Shown piece by piece: positions 13,849-18,950 of a DNA stretch of 18,950 nt. Numbering within the stretch: the first letter of the stretch is position 1; every line of letters starts with the position of its first letter. A model generated the notes under the pieces. The model was not told the origin of the DNA. It ran no database searches and was given only the letters and a program-made list of their open reading frames with translations. The position numbers and the translations under genes are program-made. The stretch comes from DAINBT01 sp036732785. GTDB taxonomy: Bacteria > Planctomycetota > Phycisphaerae > Sedimentisphaerales > SM23-30. The stretch covers positions 1 through 18,950 of the forward strand of contig CAZICK010000074.1 in the NCBI GenBank assembly GCA_964537505.1, given 5' to 3'.

Positions 13849-16352
13849 CGCGGCAGGAGTTGAAGGGGCCGGTGAAGGTTTTCATCCTCGCCGGTCAGTC
13901 GAACATGGAAGGTCAGGGCTCGGTTGATCATGATTACAATGGCGGCAAGGGCAACCTGGTCTGGTCGATGGCGAATTCGAAGAGCGCCGAAAAGATGAAG
14001 AAGCTCAAGAACGAAAAAGGGGAATGGGTCGTCCGGGATGATGTGCAGATATCATTCAAGGTTGGCGACAAGGTTCTGAAGGGTGGCCTCACGGTGGGCT
14101 ACACCGGTTATGGTGCAGACGGATCGAGAAGGCACATGGGACCCGAGCTTGGGTTCGGTTTTGTCCTGGGCGACTTCTACCAAGAGCCGGTGCTGTTGAT
14201 CAAGACTGCGTGGGGCGGCAAGAGCCTGTATGCGGATTTCAGACCGCCAAGTTCGGGTGGCACGGTCGGTCCCTGCTACACCAAAATGGTTGAAGAAATC
14301 CGCGCCGCCCTGGCTGAGCTTGGTGATCAGAAATACGAAATAGCGGGTTTTTACTGGCAGCAGGGCTGGAACGATATGTGTGAAAAACCAGCGATTGCTG
14401 AGTATGCGCAGAATCTCGTCAACCTGGTAAAAGATCTTCGCGAGGAATTCAATGTGCCGAACATGCCAGTGGTGGTGGGCGAACTGGGCAATGGCGGACC
14501 GGTGACCAGCGGCGATATGTTTGAGTTCAGAAAGGCGCAGGAAGAAGGAACAAAGCAGATCAAGAATGCTTTATTCATAAAGACCACCGACTTTGCCCGG
14601 CCTGCTGAGCTGTCCCCCTGTCCGACCCATGGACATCATTGGTTCGCCAACGCGGAGAGTTACTTTCTGATTGGCGATGCGCTGGGCGAAGGGATGAAGA
14701 AGCTGTTGGAGAATGGCAAACATGCACTGCCTGCACACAGCGAAGTACCCTACTTGTTTGGACGCGGCACCAACTACCAGTATTTCACGTGGGACACGAC
14801 ATGTCCCACGGGCTGCCCGTTTGCGGCATCATCCTACCGGCGTCTCCAGTTTACCGGCCGGTGGGCTACCTACACTGCCGCTGACACATTCTATCCCACG
14901 TGGGGGGACGATGATGTGCTGTATAGTCCATGGACAGACGGCTCCATAGGTGACTACTCGACGGCGAGTCCGAATCCGGGGCAGTGCAAGGCAGAGGGCA
15001 GCGATCCTCTTTACCTGAGCATAAGCAACCTGCCGAAAGTCGTGTCAAGCGACGCGGGGCACGGGCGCTACCCGTGCGGCTCGTTGATGTACAATGGGAT
15101 TTGGTACTATAGCACCTATTTGCTTACCTGGACAGATCCCGACGCGCCGCAGGACATGCCGGACTGGGGCGTGCTCGAGCCCTGGGTTGGCTTCAGGTAT
15201 TCGACCGACAAAGGCGTGAAGTGGACGGATCCGACCGACCCTGCCATCACACTCTTGGAACCCCACCACGACGCTGGCGCAGGCGGAAAAGAGATCATGA
15301 TCGGCGCACCTCATTTTGTCGATTTTGGCAAAAATATGCAACATGCTCCCGTGGACGGCCGGACGGGCAGGAAGTTCGCATACATGGTCGGGCACGGAGC
15401 GGATCCCGGCGTCCAGATTGCCGCTCACAACAGTTGGATTCAGGGCGACAACATCTACCTCATTCGTATCCTGATGCCGGATGGCACCAATGCCGCGGAG
15501 AACGCGGCTTATATGAACACCCATACCAATTGGCAATACTATGCCCGCAATGGCACCTGGATGAACTGGGACAGGAACAACCTTGCGGATGTTTACGGCA
15601 ACATTCAGGCCATTGCTCATTGGCGCCAGCGACTGGGCAATGTTTCCATGACGTACAACGCCGCGCTGGGCAAGTATATGATGGTGATGAGCCGCGTGGT
15701 TACCGGCAACAAGGATATCATGGACGGCATGCTGCTTGAGTCTGATGCAATCACCGGTCCTTTCAGGCTGGTTCAGTACTTGCCCTCGTTCGGCGTCCGG
15801 GCGTATTTCCTGAACATCCCATCGAAGTTCATATCGGCTGACGGACTGACCATGTGGTTGAGTTTCTCGGCCAATTACTGGTGGTATACGCCGTCCAGTT
15901 TTCCGGGCGCTGTCTATGCGTGGTGTTTGCGCGAATTCAAACTTTCAACCGATCCCAACCCGCTCTACCTGTCCGGCAAGATTGAAGCTGAACTCGGCAC
16001 GAAGTTGAATGGCGCGGGGGACTATAGCGACCCCTTTGCCTCTGGCGGCTATAGTGTGGCCTACCTGCACACCACCAATGCAGCATTGGAATTCAAAGGC
16101 CTGGCGGCGGCAACACGCCTGACCATCCGGTATGCAACCGTCAACAACGGGACCTGCAGTGTCTACATTAACGGCGCACACGCAACCGACATCACCGTTC
16201 GCTCCACAGGCGCATGGTATGGCAATGGAGCATACGCGGATGCAGTGGTCAACATGGCGGTGCCTGACGGCGCAACACTCAAGCTGCAGAATGACAGCGG
16301 CGATGTGGGCGTCAATCTGGATTACATTATGCTTGAAAAAGCCACCAAATAG
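13752..16352 (+). CDS. Secreted three-part protein: SASA esterase - propeller-like domain - CBM
   Basis: 866-aa exported protein. Signal peptide 1-25 with cleavage after TVMA, shared with the GH29 and GH97 genes. Residues ~40-330 are a SASA/CE6-type SGNH esterase: FILAGQSNMEGQG with Ser50 as nucleophile, LIKTAWGGKS, GFYWQQGWND, and a histidine cluster PTHGHHW (292-297). These enzymes remove acetyl groups from sugars. Residues ~335-735 are rich in W, Y and repeated sheet-like segments (FTGRWATYTAADTFYPTWGD, YSPWTDG, GPFRLVQYLPSFG, IPSKFISADGLTMW), resembling a five-bladed propeller of the DUF4185/GH43-like kind; no catalytic residues can be assigned. Residues ~744-866 are a CBM6/CBM35-like module starting IEAELG and ending LDYIMLE. 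The frame is open to 13701, but 13752 starts the signal peptide. A glycan deacetylase coupled to an unknown lyase or hydrolase is my inference. Confidence 0.8.
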   Translation: MKTITTRAIVGAVVAMSLAVSTVMAQQAEAGKPRQELKGPVKVFILAGQSNMEGQGSVDHDYNGGKGNLVWSMANSKSAEKMKKLKNEKGEWVVRDDVQISFKVGDKVLKGGLTVGYTGYGADGSRRHMGPELGFGFVLGDFYQEPVLLIKTAWGGKSLYADFRPPSSGGTVGPCYTKMVEEIRAALAELGDQKYEIAGFYWQQGWNDMCEKPAIAEYAQNLVNLVKDLREEFNVPNMPVVVGELGNGGPVTSGDMFEFRKAQEEGTKQIKNALFIKTTDFARPAELSPCPTHGHHWFANAESYFLIGDALGEGMKKLLENGKHALPAHSEVPYLFGRGTNYQYFTWDTTCPTGCPFAASSYRRLQFTGRWATYTAADTFYPTWGDDDVLYSPWTDGSIGDYSTASPNPGQCKAEGSDPLYLSISNLPKVVSSDAGHGRYPCGSLMYNGIWYYSTYLLTWTDPDAPQDMPDWGVLEPWVGFRYSTDKGVKWTDPTDPAITLLEPHHDAGAGGKEIMIGAPHFVDFGKNMQHAPVDGRTGRKFAYMVGHGADPGVQIAAHNSWIQGDNIYLIRILMPDGTNAAENAAYMNTHTNWQYYARNGTWMNWDRNNLADVYGNIQAIAHWRQRLGNVSMTYNAALGKYMMVMSRVVTGNKDIMDGMLLESDAITGPFRLVQYLPSFGVRAYFLNIPSKFISADGLTMWLSFSANYWWYTPSSFPGAVYAWCLREFKLSTDPNPLYLSGKIEAELGTKLNGAGDYSDPFASGGYSVAYLHTTNAALEFKGLAAATRLTIRYATVNNGTCSVYINGAHATDITVRSTGAWYGNGAYADAVVNMAVPDGATLKLQNDSGDVGVNLDYIMLEKATK

Positions 16353-16908
16353 CAATGTGAGGGAATGAAGAGCCTGTTGAAGAAAGAGAGAGAAACCATG
16401 ATAAGAACATTGATTGAAAGGATGAAATCTCGTGGCACCGCCGCGAAAGCAGGCGGAAACAACCCCCTTCTTCCGGCCCTCCGGTCCGGCTTGAGCGAGG
16501 GTAGCAACGCGAAGCCCCCACAACGGCCTTCGCCTGGCGACCGGCTCGCTGTCTGGCTGGGTGCCTATCAATCAATTACCCGTCGCGAGTTCGAAGTGGC
16601 GGTAGGGTCCGAGAGGAACCGGCTGTTAACCAACGTGGAGCCGAGGCCGTTTCCACTGGCGGACATCGGCCCAAACCGATAGAATACGCCGTCATGATCG
16701 AATGCATACACTCACCAACCGGCATTGTGCGGTTGACCGGCCACAGGCCGGATCGACAGTTGGTGTGGTTGCGTCTTGCCCCGCAGCGTTGCGGGCACCC
16801 CCTCTGCCGATCATCCATCAGGCAAACGGAACGCACTCTCCGATGTCGGCGGCAGGAACGGGGGACTGGATGTCCTGACCGACTGCCTATGTTGGAGGTG
16901 CTTACAAG
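16353..16908. other. Gene-poor junction between the CAZyme island and the GC-rich segment
   Basis: 556 bp without a gene I can support. At 16365-16682 a 105-codon frame starts MKSLLKKERE and then MIRTLIERMKSRG; the first ~25 codons could be the start of a truncated gene, but the rest looks like low-complexity GC-rich DNA with no domain. Base composition rises from about 16430 onward. A 34-bp sequence at 16597-16630 recurs after the CNNM gene. A small inverted repeat CCCGCA-GCGT-TGCGGG lies near 16781-16796. Confidence 0.55.
16597..16630 (+). repeat. Short direct repeat upstream of the CNNM gene
   Basis: Begins TGGCGGTAGGGTCCGAGA and ends CTGTTAAC. It matches 18160-18194 with two mismatches and one gap. 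Confidence 0.75.
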
Positions 16909-18144
16909 GTGACCATTTTTGTCGTCAGCGTCGCTGTCGCGCTCTGCATATCATTTATCTGTTCGCTGATGGAGGCGGCGCTCCTGAGCCTCACGCCAAG
17001 CCAGGTCGCGGACCTGTCAACGCGTCACCCCCAAATCGGGACAATCTGGCGCGGGTTCAAGACCAACATTGAACGCCCTATTGCGGTGATCCTCATTCTG
17101 AACACAGCCGCACACACGATTGGCGCAGCGGTCGCTGGCTCGCAGTTCGACGAGCTGTTCGGTGACCAGTGGATATGGCTGTTCTCGATTCTGTTCACGT
17201 TTGCCATGCTCCAGTACACCGAGATTTTGCCCAAGACCCTAGGCGTCTACTTCAACCGTACGATTGCGATATGGATCGCCCGGCCCTTGTTCCTGGCCAT
17301 CCGCGTCTTGACTCCGGTGATTCACGTCTTGCACCTGCTGAATCGTCCATTCGAGGGCCGACGCACCGAGAAGCGACCACCCGCCACACTCGAGGAGATC
17401 ACCTCCCTGGCGATGATGGCGCGGCTGTCCAAGCACATCGGACCGCACCAGGAACGGATCATCAACCGCGCCGCCAAGCTATCCCAGACCAGCGTCCGGC
17501 AGGTGATGATCCCCATCGAGCAGGTCTCGATGCTCTCCACCGCTCAGACTCTGAATCAGGCACTCATCGCGGCCCACATCGACGCTCACACACGCTTCCC
17601 GGTCTGCGAGTGCGACGACCGCACCCGCGTGCTTGGTTACATCAACTTCAAAGAGATGATCTACTATATGAGCACCAACCCGAGCGATCCAAGCTTGAAG
17701 GGTATCATCCGGCCGGTCCACTTCGTGGACCCGAGCAGTTCCGCTTCGGACCTGCTCAAGACCTTCATCGACCAGCATGAGCACATGGCCATCGTGCGTG
17801 ATGGTGAGGGGCGTTCACTGGGCCTGATCACCTTGGAAGACCTCATTGAGGAGATGGTCGGTGAACTGGAGGACGAGTTCGACAGGTTGCCGCGCCATGT
17901 CCATTCGCTCAGCGGCGGCACCTGGATGTTCGGCGGCGGCGTGCCGACAAGCGAAGTTGCCGCCAAACTCGGCGGTCAGCCAATGGCCGCTGGCGGAACG
18001 CTGGCTGCGTGGTTGGAGCGAGCATTGGGCCAGCCGCCCAAGCCCGGCCAGGTGTTGCGGCATGACGGGATGGAGTTCATGGTGCGACGCGTGAGGCGTG
18101 GACGCGTCTTCGAGGCGTCGGCAGTGCTGAAGAGTGGCACCTGA
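16909..18144 (+). CDS. CNNM / HlyC-CorC family membrane transporter with CBS pair
   Basis: 411-aa inner-membrane protein. N-terminal CNNM (DUF21) domain with four hydrophobic segments: about 2-24, 56-78, 85-107 and 120-142, with the family's SLMEAALLSL and QYTEILPKTLGV motifs. A cytoplasmic CBS pair follows (about 195-320: VRQVMIPIEQVSML, HTRFPVCECD, LGYINFKEM, HMAIVRDGEGRSLGLITLEDLIEEMVGEL), then a CorC_HlyC domain to the end (WMFGGGVPTSEVAAKLGG). Relatives act in Mg2+/Co2+ export or sodium-coupled Mg2+ extrusion; older annotations call them haemolysins. Start is GTG at 16909 with GGAGGT 9 nt upstream. GC content and codon use are higher than in the CAZyme genes. Short direct repeats flank it. 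It is convergent with the methyltransferase. Confidence 0.9.
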   Translation: MTIFVVSVAVALCISFICSLMEAALLSLTPSQVADLSTRHPQIGTIWRGFKTNIERPIAVILILNTAAHTIGAAVAGSQFDELFGDQWIWLFSILFTFAMLQYTEILPKTLGVYFNRTIAIWIARPLFLAIRVLTPVIHVLHLLNRPFEGRRTEKRPPATLEEITSLAMMARLSKHIGPHQERIINRAAKLSQTSVRQVMIPIEQVSMLSTAQTLNQALIAAHIDAHTRFPVCECDDRTRVLGYINFKEMIYYMSTNPSDPSLKGIIRPVHFVDPSSSASDLLKTFIDQHEHMAIVRDGEGRSLGLITLEDLIEEMVGELEDEFDRLPRHVHSLSGGTWMFGGGVPTSEVAAKLGGQPMAAGGTLAAWLERALGQPPKPGQVLRHDGMEFMVRRVRRGRVFEASAVLKSGT

Positions 18145-18159
18145 CACCACCGGCGAGCC

Positions 18160-18194
18160 TGGCGGTAGGGTCCGAGACGAACGGGTCTGTTAAC
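18160..18194 (+). repeat. Short direct repeat downstream of the CNNM gene
   Basis: Second copy of the 34-35 bp sequence at 16597-16630, 15 bp after the CNNM stop and in the same orientation. Confidence 0.75.
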
Positions 18195-18288
18195 TGGGCG
18201 AGGGCTGTTTACGAGAGAGTCGGAGAATTTGGGCCGTTGCTCTCGGCGTGCGGGACGGAACGTGTAGGTTCACGGCCGCGACGTGGTG

Positions 18289-18320
18289 AAACGCCCGGCC
18301 AGTTTCCTGGTCGAGCGTTT
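18289..18320. terminator. Bidirectional terminator between convergent genes
   Basis: AAACGC (18289-18294) pairs with GCGTTT (18315-18320), and inside CGGCCAG pairs with CTGGTCG (one G-T) around a TTTC loop. Both strands end the stem in TTT. Placed between the stops of the CNNM gene (18144) and the methyltransferase (18373), which face each other. Confidence 0.6.
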
Positions 18321-18372
18321 GTGTTAACTGAACCAGCCGTATTGCTCGACTGGTTGAAAGAAGCTCCTGGTT

Positions 18373-18950
18373 TCAGGGCTTCTGAAAGAAGTACATAGCC
18401 CAGCCCAGGCAGTTACGGCCCCAGCGGAGATAGGCGTCGCGACTCCTGCGGGTGCTGCGGAGCAGGGCCTCCACGTCGTGATCGTCTGGATGGTCGGCGG
18501 CATATCGCTCCGCAGCCTGCCATTGGAGCCCCTCGTAGCGGTCCCAATCGTCCAGGTTGGCTACCAGAGTATAGAGGAGAGCAAGGCCTACATCCTCACC
18601 AATGGTCACGTTCCCGGCATGGGAACCCCACAGGTTTGGATCATCACCCGTGAGCTTCAGGTATTCCGGGTCGGGATCGGTCATCCAGAACGGCTCGCCT
18701 ACGAGCACCAGGCCGCCGGGCCGAGTCATCTTCGTCAGGGCCTCCAGCGTGCCCCTGTGATTCTGGTACACCCAGGAGGCACCGATGCAGGAAGCCAGGT
18801 CCAGACTCTCTGGCGTATTCGGCTCGTACTTGCCGCCGTCCGTGTGGAGCAACTCGATGCGGTCGGTCAGGCCCCGGATTTCCACGTTCTTGCGGGCCGC
18901 CTTGATGGTGTAGGGGGAAAGGTCGATGCCTGTGGCCATCACGCCGTACG
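18373..18950 (-). CDS. SAM-dependent methyltransferase, class I (N-terminus beyond the window)
   Basis: Partial gene; the frame is open to the window edge and the true start lies outside. Visible Rossmann-fold marks: GIDLSPYTIKAARKNV (end of the SAM-binding first strand and helix; the glycine-rich motif I itself is cut off), RIELLHTDGGKYEPNTPE with LDLASCIGASWVYQ (motif II-IV region), and TRPGGLVLVGEPFWM (motif VI). A C-terminal part rich in W, R and D follows (WDRYEGLQWQAAERY, YLRWGRNCLGWAMYFFQ). It looks like the generic UbiE/COQ5-type small-molecule methyltransferases; the substrate is unknown. GTG at 18942 is an internal codon rather than the likely start. Confidence 0.8.
   Translation of the reverse strand, partial: YGVMATGIDLSPYTIKAARKNVEIRGLTDRIELLHTDGGKYEPNTPESLDLASCIGASWVYQNHRGTLEALTKMTRPGGLVLVGEPFWMTDPDPEYLKLTGDDPNLWGSHAGNVTIGEDVGLALLYTLVANLDDWDRYEGLQWQAAERYAADHPDDHDVEALLRSTRRSRDAYLRWGRNCLGWAMYFFQKP

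Noticed and set aside
15221..15739. 172-aa plus-strand frame inside the SASA fusion gene
   Set aside because: Alternative frame of the propeller region without any domain or ribosome site.
16370..16379. GAGCCTGTTG as an inverted partner of the IS end CAACAGGCTC (13726-13735), bracketing the SASA gene
   Set aside because: Only 10 bases match, and similarity stops at once on the inner side. Chance is sufficient without further copies.
16365..16682. 105-aa protein after the SASA fusion gene
   Set aside because: Most of its length lies over GC-rich noncoding-looking DNA, including the 34-bp repeat that recurs at 18160. Only the first codons might be a gene remnant.

Overview
The window looks like a piece of a polysaccharide-degrading bacterial genome, most likely from the Planctomycetota-Verrucomicrobiota-Chlamydiota group. 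A Phycisphaerae/Sedimentisphaerales-like planctomycete is my best guess from memory, not from a search. Reasons: several secreted or lipoprotein glycoside hydrolases with no SusC/SusD pair, many decaying insertion sequences, a secreted ADP-ribosylglycohydrolase-fold lipoprotein, and split-type glycine cleavage genes next to a CYTH gene.

Layout. (1) Positions 1-5298, minus strand: a run transcribed right to left with an ARH-fold lipoprotein, a small PepSY-type membrane protein, and two tandem, nearly identical lipoprotein GH29 alpha-L-fucosidases. (2) Positions 5470-7922, plus strand: a housekeeping block with a CYTH phosphatase/cyclase-family protein, gcvT and gcvH. Two good sigma70-type promoters precede it, and a 22-bp direct-repeat array lies between gcvT and gcvH. 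The gcvPA/gcvPB genes that often follow are absent; an IS1182-type remnant lies there instead. (3) Positions 7992-16352, plus strand: an accessory CAZyme island built of IS1182 tail, GH29-F5/8C, GH97, IS30 mini-element, IS1182 deletion derivative, then a SASA esterase-propeller-CBM fusion. (4) Positions 16353-18950: a visibly more GC-rich segment with a CNNM/CBS (HlyC/CorC) membrane protein and a convergent methyltransferase cut by the window edge. A short direct repeat flanks the CNNM gene.

How it works together: the enzymes outside the cytoplasm (three GH29, one GH97, one SASA esterase fusion with a CBM, one ARH-fold lipoprotein) would remove fucose, alpha-linked hexose and acyl groups from a complex glycan such as a fucose-rich algal or mucin-like polysaccharide. 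The left set is predicted to be lipid-anchored (SPase II) and the right set freely secreted (SPase I).

Most striking observation: three unrelated mature enzymes (GH29-F5/8C, GH97, SASA fusion) share almost the same Sec signal peptide at DNA level, and similarity stops abruptly just after the Gly-Lys that follows cleavage. For two of them the shared block is a 645-bp indel-free direct repeat that also contains the 3' end of an IS1182 transposase and a short presumed IS end about 16 bp before the start codon. This suggests an IS-linked secretion-leader cassette that can be fitted to different enzyme modules, or that lets modules be exchanged by recombination. The architecture is seen directly; the mechanism is inference.
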